From the NCBI GenBank assembly GCA_947494565.1, contig CANLVG010000006.1:310001-374000 (forward strand): DNA of 64,000 bases, read 5' to 3'. The notes beneath the pieces were generated by a model that did not search any database, was not told where the DNA came from, and was given only the letters and a program-made list of their open reading frames with translations. The translations under genes and the position numbers were made by a program. This document shows, piece by piece, positions 53,434-62,176 of the stretch; position 1 is the first letter of the stretch; the number at the start of each line of letters is the position of its first letter. The DNA is from an uncultured Flavobacteriaceae bacterium. GTDB taxonomy: Bacteria > Bacteroidota > Bacteroidia > Flavobacteriales > Flavobacteriaceae.

Positions 53434-54525
53434 TTACTTGAGGTCAAGCGATTTGGTGAACGCACCTGGGGTACTACCGGTTTTTTCTTTAAAAATCCGA
53501 TAAAATGTAGTTTTCGATTTAAAGCCGACCTCATAGGCCACACCGGAAATGCTAAAATTAGGTAGATCGTTTTCCAGATAGATTTTTTTGAACTCCTCAA
53601 TGCGCAAGGCATTGATATACTCATTAAAAGACTGTTGATAATGTAAGCGTATATAGGCTATCAAGGCGTTTTTGTGCACCCCTAAGGTTTGGGCGGCCTC
53701 TTTGGCGGTAAGATGCTGGGTTTTAAAAAGCTTTTCTCCAATGATCCGTTGCGTCACCAGAGATTTGATTTCTTGCTCTTTTTCAACGAGCTCTTTGTCC
53801 AGAAAAGGGGATTTTGGAATGAAGAAATTCTTGAGCTGATTATTCTCGCTTATAGCAAAGATAATGGTGGCAAAATAGACCAAAAAGGTAAATGGGAAAA
53901 GAATATATGAATTGAGTATTACATAAAATCGCTCTGTTTGTTCCACGAAATAAACAGAGACAAAGTGAATGGTATAGGTGATAAGAAAGTACCCCATTAG
54001 CGCAAAAAAGAAAATGAAATACTTCTTTTTCAAACTCGGTAGAATACCATGCAATCGATAGCGATTTTTGATTAAGAGTACTATATAAACTACAAACAAA
54101 GCGATATTTAGAAAGAGAAACAATTGGGCTATAAAGACATAGTTCGTATGAAAGAAAGTAGAAAAACCGAATTTAATCAAGGTATAAACCGTTGAGAGTA
54201 GGAGTGGAGCCGCGAGATGAAGGGTTATGGTGCGGAATATCTTGCCCTGTTGGGGCAATACAATTATGTAGAGGTATAGAATCGGGGCGAGAAAAAGGGT
54301 TTTAAAACCACCGAATATCAGGTTTCCCCAAAGGGAACCCTTAAAGTACGCCCATAGAATACTATATAAGGTAGTGGCCCCGAGAACAAAGCAAAAACTA
54401 CCAATTAAAAGTGGTCTTGCCTTCCACCGGCTGCCAACCATATAAATCAGTCCGACCAGTATCAATTGAATGTACAGACCGGCCTTGATACCATCAATAA
54501 GATCACTGTCAATAGTTATATCCAT
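53434..54525 (-). CDS. Membrane-anchored AraC family regulator (copy 2)
   Basis: The protein of about 363 residues has the same plan as the regulator at 51 kb: about seven N-terminal helices and an AraC domain (about 270-363, ending YEVGFKSKTTFYRIFKEKTGSTPGAF). The two share similar lengths and the GxYIQL/CLYLQL opening helix and are probably paralogues flanking the SRPBCC pair. An upstream ATG (54576) would add 17 charged residues before the first helix. The lipoprotein gene diverges from it. Confidence 0.9.
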   Translation of the reverse strand: MDITIDSDLIDGIKAGLYIQLILVGLIYMVGSRWKARPLLIGSFCFVLGATTLYSILWAYFKGSLWGNLIFGGFKTLFLAPILYLYIIVLPQQGKIFRTITLHLAAPLLLSTVYTLIKFGFSTFFHTNYVFIAQLFLFLNIALFVVYIVLLIKNRYRLHGILPSLKKKYFIFFFALMGYFLITYTIHFVSVYFVEQTERFYVILNSYILFPFTFLVYFATIIFAISENNQLKNFFIPKSPFLDKELVEKEQEIKSLVTQRIIGEKLFKTQHLTAKEAAQTLGVHKNALIAYIRLHYQQSFNEYINALRIEEFKKIYLENDLPNFSISGVAYEVGFKSKTTFYRIFKEKTGSTPGAFTKSLDLK

Positions 54526-54658
54526 GGCGCGAAATTCTTTAAATCTAATGTACCAATTCCGCCAATAAGGTATCAAAACCGATTTGGAACCGATTTATAA
54601 GGACATGGGTACGGAACTAATGGGAAACAACAGTAGTTTTATTGGAAACATAAAACGA

Positions 54659-55120
54659 ATGAAAAGAGTAGTGTTTTTAGTGAGCTTGATGTTTTTGCTA
54701 TCCTGTTCGGAGCAGGAAGAAAATCCGTTTTTCGGACCTACCCTGGACTTAACAGTTGTGGAGGGCAAATACACCGGTAGTTGGAATTGGGAATTCGGTA
54801 TTGGAGAGATTTCCATGATCATAGAACCCTCATCGACGGCTGGCAGGTATTTTGTACAGTTTTATGAAAGCAGTAGTTTTAAACCTGTCTTCAATACTGA
54901 TGGTGTATCCCCAGAGGCCAAAGGTATATTGGTGCTTGAGGGCCAGAACGCAACATTAGAACTCAATCTGAACACTGATGCACCCCCTTGCGTGGGGGAT
55001 TATTCAGGTACAGGTACCAAGACGGATGATGGGATACTCAACCTAAGCATGGATATCATGCACAATTGTGCGGAAGATGCTCCGGCCACCTGGAGTTTGA
55101 CCAAGGTTGAAGAACTGTAA
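54659..55120 (+). CDS. Small lipoprotein of unknown function
   Basis: The protein of about 153 residues has a lipobox (FLLSCSEQ). The beta-rich body has GKYTGSWNWEFGIGEISM and ends TWSLTKVEEL, suggesting a small barrel or lipocalin-like fold. The ATG at 54659 gives a proper lipoprotein signal; the longer frame to 54584 would not. The HExxH protein gene follows closely. Confidence 0.72.
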   Translation: MKRVVFLVSLMFLLSCSEQEENPFFGPTLDLTVVEGKYTGSWNWEFGIGEISMIIEPSSTAGRYFVQFYESSSFKPVFNTDGVSPEAKGILVLEGQNATLELNLNTDAPPCVGDYSGTGTKTDDGILNLSMDIMHNCAEDAPATWSLTKVEEL

Positions 55121-55150
55121 TTGGAATGTTTATCATTTGAAAGGAAAAAA

Positions 55151-56170
55151 ATGCATTTTGGAAAGTTACTTTGGCGGGGTTTGATTTTTTTGTGGATGTG
55201 TAGTTCGGGCCATGCACAGCATCGGGGTGATGATAGTATGGCTACAACCGAATACTTTGAATTTCACAGTAATTATTGGATCAATCTCCATCATTTTTTA
55301 TATCAGAAAGCTTCCGGAAGTCAATTGCGGAAACTGAAGGAGGATGGAAATCAATATTTGGAAATCGGCGAAGATAAAGTTCAGCTTACCCTCAGCGCAG
55401 CCGATGAAAAAACCCTATCAGAGGCCATCAGCTATTATAAAGAAAGTATCATATCAAAAAGTTTACTGTTTGACCTGGGCCAAGAGCGAGTTTGGTTACA
55501 GCAGAGAGAAGCCGGGGTACGGATTTCGGATACTACTTTTTCCAAGCGGTATACTGACATCCTCAACAAGGTAGGCCCGGTTTATAGCAAGCACTTTTGG
55601 CCACTACACGAGAAGCAAAACGCCGCTATTTTGAAATTGCAGTTGCCCAGCATCAAAAGGTTTGAAAGGACGGTAATTACGAAGATGGAAGGATTTGCTA
55701 TGAAAAAATGGCCTGTGACGACCAAAGTTAGAGTCGATGTTTCCGCCTATGCCAATTATGCGGGAGCTTATACCCCGACGAGACCGAGGTTCAATATATT
55801 TATTTCCTCTTTAGATCCGAGCAGTGAAAAAAAGGATTTTGTGGAAACCATTCTCCATGAAGGATCCCATCTGTTGTTTAATTATGGGGGGCCTTTTAGG
55901 GAGGGTATAGCCCTGATTTTTGACCAGAAGAAATTGGAAATACCTTACCCAAAGCAGCTATGGCATGCGGCCCTGTTTTACTTATGTGGTCGATCGGTTC
56001 AGGATGAACTACAAAACAACGGGTATACAGAGTACCGTATGATTATGGATACGCGCACTATTTTCAGTAGCTATAATACGAGGGTTTTTCGAGCTGGTTT
56101 AGAGCAGTATTATCAAGATAAAACGAATTTCAACAATACCATAGCCCAACTATTGGATGGCTTAAAATAA
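55151..56170 (+). CDS. Putative secreted HExxH protein
   Basis: This protein of about 339 residues has a signal peptide ending near HAQ, an HExxH motif at 236-240 (ILHEGSHLLFNYG) and a nearby FREGIALIF glutamate, giving a gluzincin-like zinc site. It has the same length and layout as the protein encoded at 48.2 kb, though sequence similarity is low by eye. A TTG frame start at 55121 exists; the ATG gives the signal peptide. Protease activity is inferred only. Confidence 0.7.
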   Translation: MHFGKLLWRGLIFLWMCSSGHAQHRGDDSMATTEYFEFHSNYWINLHHFLYQKASGSQLRKLKEDGNQYLEIGEDKVQLTLSAADEKTLSEAISYYKESIISKSLLFDLGQERVWLQQREAGVRISDTTFSKRYTDILNKVGPVYSKHFWPLHEKQNAAILKLQLPSIKRFERTVITKMEGFAMKKWPVTTKVRVDVSAYANYAGAYTPTRPRFNIFISSLDPSSEKKDFVETILHEGSHLLFNYGGPFREGIALIFDQKKLEIPYPKQLWHAALFYLCGRSVQDELQNNGYTEYRMIMDTRTIFSSYNTRVFRAGLEQYYQDKTNFNNTIAQLLDGLK

Positions 56171-56192
56171 CACTTAAAATCTGTACAAAAGG

Positions 56193-57347
56193 ATGATAAA
56201 AAGAGAGTTTATAAAAACATTGGCAGCAGCTTCAGCCGCAACTTTCATGAACCCGATGGTGGCTTCAAGCCGTATGATTGCCAGCGATTCGAACGCTAAG
56301 AAGAAGGTGCTTATGTTAGGCGGAAGAGGCTTTATCGGCCCAAGCATTGTTAAGGTTTTTTTGAACGCGGGTTTTCATGTGACACTATTGAATCGAGGAA
56401 AGACCAATGCCACGCTTTTCAATGACCTACCCGTTATCATATGTGATAGGGAAAAAGAAAATAGGGAAGGGTACAAGAAAATCGATAAAAAATACAGAGA
56501 GACTTACTGGGATATTGTCATAGATACGTGGCAGAAATCCCCGAAGGCGGTTTCAGACTTTCTTGATGAGTTTAAGGGCAGTATAGGACACTATCATTAC
56601 ATTTCAACGATGTCGGTTTATGATAAATGGGATTCGAAATTCATCGAAGAAACCGCAGCGTTGAATCCACTTCCATCATTTCCAGAAACGATAAGCACCG
56701 ATTTTAGATATGCCATTCGAAAAACACTTTGCGAAGAAGCGATACGCGAACGAATGGCCAATTACACGATCTATCGTTCCCATGGTATGAAAGACTTTCG
56801 AGTCACAAGACCTCATGATCCCAACGCAGAACCCTTTTGGCCTGTGCGATTTAATCGCGGGGGAGAGATCCTACTTCCAGATATCGCAGATCATCATATT
56901 CAGGTGACCGATGTGCAAAGCCTTTCAAACTTCATTTTGCACTGTGCTGAATCCGGCACCTATGGCGCCTATAATGTTGCGTATCACCCGACCCCGTTTA
57001 AAGATTTTGTATCCAGCCTTATTTCGGCCACTGGTATGCCTGATAAATTACACTGGATAGATGGGGATTTCTTAATAACCAATGAACTGATACCGTATAA
57101 AATAGTTCCCCTTTGGAAACCAGAACCAAAAGGCTCCTATTACTTCAATGTTCAAAAAGCGGTTAGCGCAGGTTTGGTAAATAGACCTATGGTAGATATG
57201 GTAACGGACCAATTGAACGGTTACAAAAGCAGACACCCTAATGACGATGTCAGATTTGGAGAGATTATGGAGGGGAAGAAACTAAAGTATTATTCCATGG
57301 AAAAAGAGCGGGATATCATCAAGAAGTGGGTCACAAAACGAGGTTGA
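56193..57347 (+). CDS. NAD-dependent epimerase/dehydratase family protein with export signal
   Basis: This 384-residue extended short-chain dehydrogenase has an N-terminal signal-like segment (MIKREFIKTLAAASAATFMN, single arginine). The Rossmann motif is LMLGGRGFIGPSIVK, and HYISTMSVYDK holds the serine/tyrosine region. Members with such signals act on nucleotide sugars or free sugars, but the exact reaction is open. It follows the HExxH gene after 22 bases and is the last gene before the H-NOX region. Confidence 0.85.
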   Translation: MIKREFIKTLAAASAATFMNPMVASSRMIASDSNAKKKVLMLGGRGFIGPSIVKVFLNAGFHVTLLNRGKTNATLFNDLPVIICDREKENREGYKKIDKKYRETYWDIVIDTWQKSPKAVSDFLDEFKGSIGHYHYISTMSVYDKWDSKFIEETAALNPLPSFPETISTDFRYAIRKTLCEEAIRERMANYTIYRSHGMKDFRVTRPHDPNAEPFWPVRFNRGGEILLPDIADHHIQVTDVQSLSNFILHCAESGTYGAYNVAYHPTPFKDFVSSLISATGMPDKLHWIDGDFLITNELIPYKIVPLWKPEPKGSYYFNVQKAVSAGLVNRPMVDMVTDQLNGYKSRHPNDDVRFGEIMEGKKLKYYSMEKERDIIKKWVTKRG

Positions 57348-57518
57348 AACAGAGAGTGAATCCATTTTAGATGTTCTTTTTTATGGGCAGATGCGAAGTA
57401 TCGCATTGATACAAGCGGTTTGCCAGGACGAAGACCATCGATAAGGCCTTCGTATCCAGTTTGGACCCGGGGTGAAGGCATCCTATGGATTTTTTGCATA
57501 GGCGCTTGCTTTCATCGA

Positions 57519-57609
57519 CCATTCGTCGACACTTAACCTTCATTCACCTATACCAAGTTTCCATCCATCCCTACTTTTTTCGATAACAATGAATAAATGA
57601 CGAATTTTG
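57519..57609 (+). promoter_or_regulatory. H-NOX operon promoter with three 21-bp-spaced direct repeats
   Basis: CATTCGTC (57520), CATTCACC (57541) and CATCCATC (57562) lie exactly 21 bp apart. A -7-like GAATTTTG starts at 57602, exactly 40 bp after the last repeat, and no good -33 is present. 9-bp boxes with 12-bp gaps are the usual layout of LytTR binding sites, and a LytTR regulator ends this operon. Confidence 0.75.
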
Positions 57610-57634
57610 GCGTTCAAATAGAAATGCAAGGCTG

Positions 57635-58036
57635 ATGAATATCCTACTTATTGAAGATGACAATATCGAGATCATGAAGCTGCAACGCACGGTTTCCAAA
57701 CTTGGGTTGAGCCATAGGATCACCGAAGCGAAAAATGGGGAACAGGCACTGGAGTTGCTCAGGTCTGGTCAGCCCTTGCCCGATATCGTGTTATTGGATT
57801 TGAACATGCCCCGTATGAGCGGAATAGAATTCCTTAGCATCCTAAAAGAAGATGAGGTGTTGAAATACCTACCTATTGTTATTCTTACAACATCGGAGAA
57901 TCGGGTCGATTTAGTGGAGTGCTATAGAATCGGAATTGCCGGGTATGTCATAAAGCCTTTAAAATACGAGGATTACCAAGATAAATTGAGTAAGGTACTG
58001 GCCTATTGGGAAGTGAACGAATTGGTCAAAGGTTGA
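57635..58036 (+). CDS. CheY-like single-domain response regulator
   Basis: This 133-residue stand-alone receiver of the Rcp1-like kind has acidic residues in IEDDN, phospho-acceptor in LLDLNMPRMSG, threonine in ILTTSEN and lysine in IKPLKY. With no output domain it may serve as a phosphate sink or intermediate of the H-NOX phosphorelay that follows. It is first in the operon, 76 bases before the H-NOX gene. Confidence 0.92.
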   Translation: MNILLIEDDNIEIMKLQRTVSKLGLSHRITEAKNGEQALELLRSGQPLPDIVLLDLNMPRMSGIEFLSILKEDEVLKYLPIVILTTSENRVDLVECYRIGIAGYVIKPLKYEDYQDKLSKVLAYWEVNELVKG

Positions 58037-58111
58037 TCAGAAAGATCATTTCACAACATTTTTTTCGTTTCACGTATCACTTTTCCTACTTTTAGTGTAA
58101 ATCCCAGAGAA

Positions 58112-58654
58112 ATGAAAGGAATCGTCTTTACAGAGTTTTTGGAAATGGTAGAATCCAAATTTGGTTTGGAAACCGTGGACAATATTATTGAAAGTTCAAA
58201 CCTGCCTTCCGAAGGTATCTATACTTCGGTGGGTACCTATGATTTCAATGAGATGGTGAGCCTTATTACCCAGCTTAGCGAGCAGGTAAAACTACCGGCC
58301 GGAGATTTGATTTACACTTTTGGCCTCTATCTTTTCACAAGTTTGGGAAAAGCCCATCCTGAAGTGATACAGAGCTATACTTCGCCCTTGTCCTTGCTGT
58401 ATTCCATTGAAGACCATATTCACGTACATGTAAAAAAACTATATCCCGATGCGGAACTCCCCACCTTTAAGATCTTGGAAAAAACGGACACGTCCATTTC
58501 CTTGATTTATTCCTCTTCAAGGGGACTCTATCGTCTGGCACATGGACTCATGGAAAAGACATTCGAACATTTTAATGGGGAAGCCGACATCTCTTATCAG
58601 TTGCTCAAAGATGATGGTACTGAAGTGAAATTTGACATTGTCCAGCATGGATAA
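58112..58654 (+). CDS. H-NOX (heme nitric oxide/oxygen binding) sensor protein
   Basis: The 180-residue stand-alone H-NOX domain has MKGIVFTEFLEMVESKFG at its start. The proximal heme ligand is H104 in HIHVHVKKLYP (seven residues before Y111, as in soluble guanylate cyclase), and the heme-propionate motif YxSxR is intact as Y133-S-S-S-R137. Such proteins bind NO and switch a partner kinase on or off. The kinase gene overlaps it by eight bases. Confidence 0.95.
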   Translation: MKGIVFTEFLEMVESKFGLETVDNIIESSNLPSEGIYTSVGTYDFNEMVSLITQLSEQVKLPAGDLIYTFGLYLFTSLGKAHPEVIQSYTSPLSLLYSIEDHIHVHVKKLYPDAELPTFKILEKTDTSISLIYSSSRGLYRLAHGLMEKTFEHFNGEADISYQLLKDDGTEVKFDIVQHG

Positions 58655-60614
58655 TAAAGAAGTTACCCTTTTGAAAAAGGCGCTCGAGCGCCAGAAAAAG
58701 GCTAGGCAACAGGCAGAGCGAATTTTGGAAGAGAAATCCAAAGAACTTTTCGATGTAACGCACCACCTGAAAGAAAGCAATAGCAAGCTCGAGAACCTGC
58801 TCAATGAAAAGACCTCTGAACTAGATGGGGTATTCATCAATATCATCGATCCCTACGTGGTCATGGATCTGAAGTTCAATGTAATCAACATGAACAACTC
58901 GGCCAAGACCTTTTTAGGGTATGACCATACAAAGGAAAGTCTGAATCTTGCCAGTATTGTGCACCACGACTTTATAGCCTACACCGCCCAATCCTTTCAA
59001 TCATTGATAGAAGTGGGTACGCTTAAAAATTACCGAGCAAAAATACTGACCAAGGCCAAGGAGGAAAAATGGGTTCTTATCAACAGCAGTTTGATTTATA
59101 ATACGGATAGAAAACCAATTGCAGCCCAAGGTATCGTGCGCGATATCACCCAAGAAATGGAAGTAAAGCAATTGCTTGCCGAACAGAAAAAGCAGTTGAA
59201 TACCATTGTTGAAAATTCACCCTTGGGAATTGTCTTGGCCGTGGAGGATAAGATCGTAAAAACCAATACCACTTTTGTTGAGTTATTGGGATACACTGAA
59301 AATGAATTGAAAGAAATGTCCGTACGCGATATTTCAGCACCTGAGGATATAGCCAACTCCGAAAAGTTAATTGTCCAAATGAACAAGGGAGAGTTGGACA
59401 AGTTTTCCATCATTAAAAAATACTATAAAAAAGATGGCGGGTTTGTATTGGCTAGGACCTTGGTCAGCGCCGTAAAGGACGAGAAGGGAAAAGTGGACTA
59501 TCAAGTGGCCCTCGTCGAGGATATTACCAAGGAGCGTGAAGCGGAAGAGCGCCTTAGAAATGAACGCGAAAAATACAGCAGCATCATCGCCAATATGAAT
59601 TTGGGTCTTATCGAAGTCGACAATGACGATGTCATTCAAATGGTCAATCAGAGTTTCTGTACCATGAGCGGATTTGACCGAGAGGAATTGATAGGCAATA
59701 AAGCGGCAAAAGTCGTGCAGGTGCAAGAAGGGAGGATCATTGATGAAAAACAAGCAGAACGCCTCGTTGGCAAATCAGATTCCTATGAGGTGGAAGTCCG
59801 TAATAAAAAAGGGCAGTCACGTCATTGGCTCATTAGTGGAGCTCCGCGTTATGACAATAACAAAAATGTGGTTGGATCGATCGGCATTCATCTGGATATC
59901 ACCGATCAGAAACAATTAGAGATCCAGAAGGAAAAACTGTTGGAAGAACTCGAAAAGAGCAATGAGGGCTTGCAAGAGTACGCACATATTGTGTCTCATG
60001 ACCTGAAGTCACCTTTGAGAAGTATCAGTGCCCTCGCCAGTTGGTTGACCGAAGATTATCACGATAAATTAGATGATAACGGAAAATTCAACCTACAACA
60101 GATCCAAGAGAAAATAGAGGGTATGGATGGTTTGATCGACGGTATTTTAAAATATTCCAGTATCAATGATGCGACCTTGGACAATACCTTGGTCGATGTC
60201 AATGAGGTTGTCGGTGGGATCCGCGAAATTATTTTCGTGCCCGAAAATGTCAATATCGTCATTATGAACCCGTTGCCCAGCATCAAAGTGGACAAGACTA
60301 AAATTCACCAACTGTTTCAGAACCTGATCAGTAACGCGGTCGTGAATATCGAGCGCACTGATGGTCTGGTAGAAATAAGTTCAAAGGAAAATACGTCTCA
60401 TTGGCAATTTAGCGTTAAGGATAATGGTGTAGGTATTCCAAAAGAATATCACGAGAAAATATTCAAGGTCTTTCAGTCGATAGGTAATAACCAGCGTTCC
60501 ACAGGAATCGGACTCTCCATCGTCAAAAAGATCGTTGATGTGTACCAAGGCAAAATTTGGCTGGAGAGCACGGTCGGTGAAGGCACAACATTTCATTTTA
60601 CCTTAAAAAAATAA
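58647..60614 (+). CDS. H-NOX-associated PAS histidine kinase
   Basis: This soluble kinase of about 655 residues has an N-terminal coiled coil (about 5-55, EKSKELFDVTHHLKESNSK) typical of H-NOX partner kinases. Three PAS domains (about 65-175, 185-300, 310-430) follow, then HisKA with H451 in IVSHDLKSPLR and an HATPase with the DNGVGIP and GIGLSIVKK boxes. There are no membrane helices. It probably receives the NO signal from H-NOX and passes phosphate to the receivers and Hpt of the operon. The start ATG at 58647 lies inside the H-NOX stop region. Confidence 0.93.
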   Translation: MDNKEVTLLKKALERQKKARQQAERILEEKSKELFDVTHHLKESNSKLENLLNEKTSELDGVFINIIDPYVVMDLKFNVINMNNSAKTFLGYDHTKESLNLASIVHHDFIAYTAQSFQSLIEVGTLKNYRAKILTKAKEEKWVLINSSLIYNTDRKPIAAQGIVRDITQEMEVKQLLAEQKKQLNTIVENSPLGIVLAVEDKIVKTNTTFVELLGYTENELKEMSVRDISAPEDIANSEKLIVQMNKGELDKFSIIKKYYKKDGGFVLARTLVSAVKDEKGKVDYQVALVEDITKEREAEERLRNEREKYSSIIANMNLGLIEVDNDDVIQMVNQSFCTMSGFDREELIGNKAAKVVQVQEGRIIDEKQAERLVGKSDSYEVEVRNKKGQSRHWLISGAPRYDNNKNVVGSIGIHLDITDQKQLEIQKEKLLEELEKSNEGLQEYAHIVSHDLKSPLRSISALASWLTEDYHDKLDDNGKFNLQQIQEKIEGMDGLIDGILKYSSINDATLDNTLVDVNEVVGGIREIIFVPENVNIVIMNPLPSIKVDKTKIHQLFQNLISNAVVNIERTDGLVEISSKENTSHWQFSVKDNGVGIPKEYHEKIFKVFQSIGNNQRSTGIGLSIVKKIVDVYQGKIWLESTVGEGTTFHFTLKK

Positions 60615-60615
60615 T

Positions 60616-60936
60616 ATGCGAGAAACCCCGAATCTTAGTTATATTAAAGAACTCTCCGACGGTGATACCGTCTTTGAGCAAAAGTTCATAGGCATTTTAA
60701 AGAAAGAATTTCCAGAGGAGGTCCGTACCTATGTGAACTACATTGAGAATGATCAACCCAGGTCGGCCGCCGAGATCGTCCATAAGTTGAAACATAAATT
60801 CAATATCTTAAGTTTGTCGAACTCCTATGCTTTCGCTGTGGCCTATGAGGAAAAACTCAGAGCAGGAGATACCCAGAGCGATAGAAGCTTTCGAATGCTA
60901 TTGGATATGATACAGAACTTCCTAAACACCTTATAA
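60616..60936 (+). CDS. Hpt domain phosphotransfer protein
   Basis: The 106-residue helical histidine phosphotransfer protein has its active histidine H56 in AAEIVHKLKHKFNIL. It would shuttle phosphate between the single-domain receiver (57.6 kb) and the LytTR regulator (60.9 kb). It starts two bases after the kinase stop and ends two bases before the regulator start. Confidence 0.88.
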   Translation: MRETPNLSYIKELSDGDTVFEQKFIGILKKEFPEEVRTYVNYIENDQPRSAAEIVHKLKHKFNILSLSNSYAFAVAYEEKLRAGDTQSDRSFRMLLDMIQNFLNTL

Positions 60937-60937
60937 G

Positions 60938-61648
60938 ATGAACAGCATAATCATTGATGACGAAGCCGCCGCCCGGGCCATTGTAGCCCAGCGCTGCTCG
61001 AAAATACCCGATTTGGACGTAATCGAAGAATTCGACAATGCCATTGATGCCATTAAATTTCTGAACCAACAGGATATCGACGTCGTGTTTCTAGACATCC
61101 ATATGCCCGGATTCAGCGGAGTAGATTTTGTGCAGACCTTAAAAAACCCGCCGAGCATTGTGCTGACCACCTCCGATACCGATTTCGCCATTGCGGCTTA
61201 TGAGTATGAAGCGATCATTGATTATTTGGTGAAACCCATCACTGCCGAACGTTTTGAAAAGTGTATCCAAAAAGTAAAAAATTCCCTTGCCAAACAGTCT
61301 CGGGCAATCCCAGAAGAGTCCGCTACTACCGATACCGGTGACGATTTATACATCAATATCGACAGACGCCTCATCAAGTTGAAGTTCAGTGAGATTATGG
61401 TCATTGAGGCCAAGGGCGATTATATCGATATCAAGACGGAGAACGAAGACTACCGCGTACATACCACTCTAAAGAAGATCAAGGACAAATTACCTGAAAA
61501 ACTATTTCTGCAGATCCATCGGTCATACATCATCAATTTCACGAAAATCGTGGATATCGAAGACAATAGTGTCCTTATTGAAAAAAGTGTCATTCCCATT
61601 AGCCGTTCAAACCGGCCCGAACTTATGAGAAGGCTCAATCTGCTGTAA
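60938..61648 (+). CDS. LytTR family response regulator of the H-NOX operon
   Basis: The 236-residue protein has a receiver (D7-D8, phospho-acceptor D53 in FLDIHMPGFSG, K in LVKPITA) and a LytTR DNA-binding domain (about 135-235, FLQIHRSYIINFTKIVDI). It is the output of the H-NOX phosphorelay. Direct repeats with 21-bp period before its own operon and two following genes are its likely binding sites. Confidence 0.94.
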   Translation: MNSIIIDDEAAARAIVAQRCSKIPDLDVIEEFDNAIDAIKFLNQQDIDVVFLDIHMPGFSGVDFVQTLKNPPSIVLTTSDTDFAIAAYEYEAIIDYLVKPITAERFEKCIQKVKNSLAKQSRAIPEESATTDTGDDLYINIDRRLIKLKFSEIMVIEAKGDYIDIKTENEDYRVHTTLKKIKDKLPEKLFLQIHRSYIINFTKIVDIEDNSVLIEKSVIPISRSNRPELMRRLNLL

Positions 61649-61670
61649 CGGGTTCTTCTATAGCTAAGTA

Positions 61671-61740
61671 CCATTCGTCTACAGTAAAGGTGCATCGACC
61701 GAGTCAGGGCGAACTACTCGAGGGGTTCATACTATATTTG
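61671..61740 (+). promoter_or_regulatory. Promoter of 36-residue peptide gene with LytTR-like direct repeat
   Basis: CATTCGTC (61672) and CATCGACC (61693) are 21 bp apart. The perfect -7 element TATATTTG begins at 61733, exactly 40 bp after the second repeat. No -33 element is seen, fitting an activator-dependent promoter. Confidence 0.75.
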
Positions 61741-61778
61741 GAGTATAAAAATAAAGTATAACCCTAAATCAATACATT

Positions 61779-61889
61779 ATGAAAACGTTTCTATTAGTTA
61801 CGACTTTGAAAGCCTTAGTAACCGCACTGAAGACCGTTATCAGTACTACAGTGGTTGGTGTCGCTCTAGCGATGGGCGGATTACTATAA
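61779..61889 (+). CDS. Small hydrophobic peptide, 36 residues
   Basis: An ATG frame between a strong promoter and a strong terminator encodes 36 residues. It begins MKTFLLVTTLKALVTALKTV and ends LAMGGLL, with three lysines, no acidic residues and a continuous hydrophobic helix. It looks like a small membrane peptide (type I toxin-like, signal or bacteriocin-like peptide). Alternatively the transcript could act as a small RNA. Control by the H-NOX/LytTR system is inferred from the repeats upstream. Confidence 0.6.
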   Translation: MKTFLLVTTLKALVTALKTVISTTVVGVALAMGGLL

Positions 61890-61911
61890 CAACTGTGATT
61901 TAATAATATAA

Positions 61912-61937
61912 AAGCGTCCAAAGGACGCTTTTTTTTG
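61912..61937 (+). terminator. Terminator after small peptide gene
   Basis: AAGCGTCC-AAA-GGACGCTT is a perfect hairpin, followed by eight T. Confidence 0.9.
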
Positions 61938-62078
61938 TACCTAAAAGTGAACAAACTCAGGGCAAGTTCGAGAAGCATTCGAATCAAAGTAGCCGTACCA
62001 AATGGACGCCCGCCCAGTACAAATCTTGATTATCGAGCTATGGTAATTCGGTGTATCGTTCTTATCCCATTCGAACCT

Positions 62079-62148
62079 CCATTCACCTACAGCAAACCGC
62101 CATCCACCGAAATCCGCCAGTAATCTTGTGCATTCATTCGGATATTTG
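62079..62148 (+). promoter_or_regulatory. Promoter of DUF4114 gene with LytTR-like direct repeat
   Basis: CATTCACC (62080) and CATCCACC (62101) are 21 bp apart. The -7-like GATATTTG begins at 62141, again exactly 40 bp after the second repeat. This is the third promoter with the same geometry. Confidence 0.75.
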
Positions 62149-62176
62149 CCCCAGTAACATTTAAAACCTACTTAGC

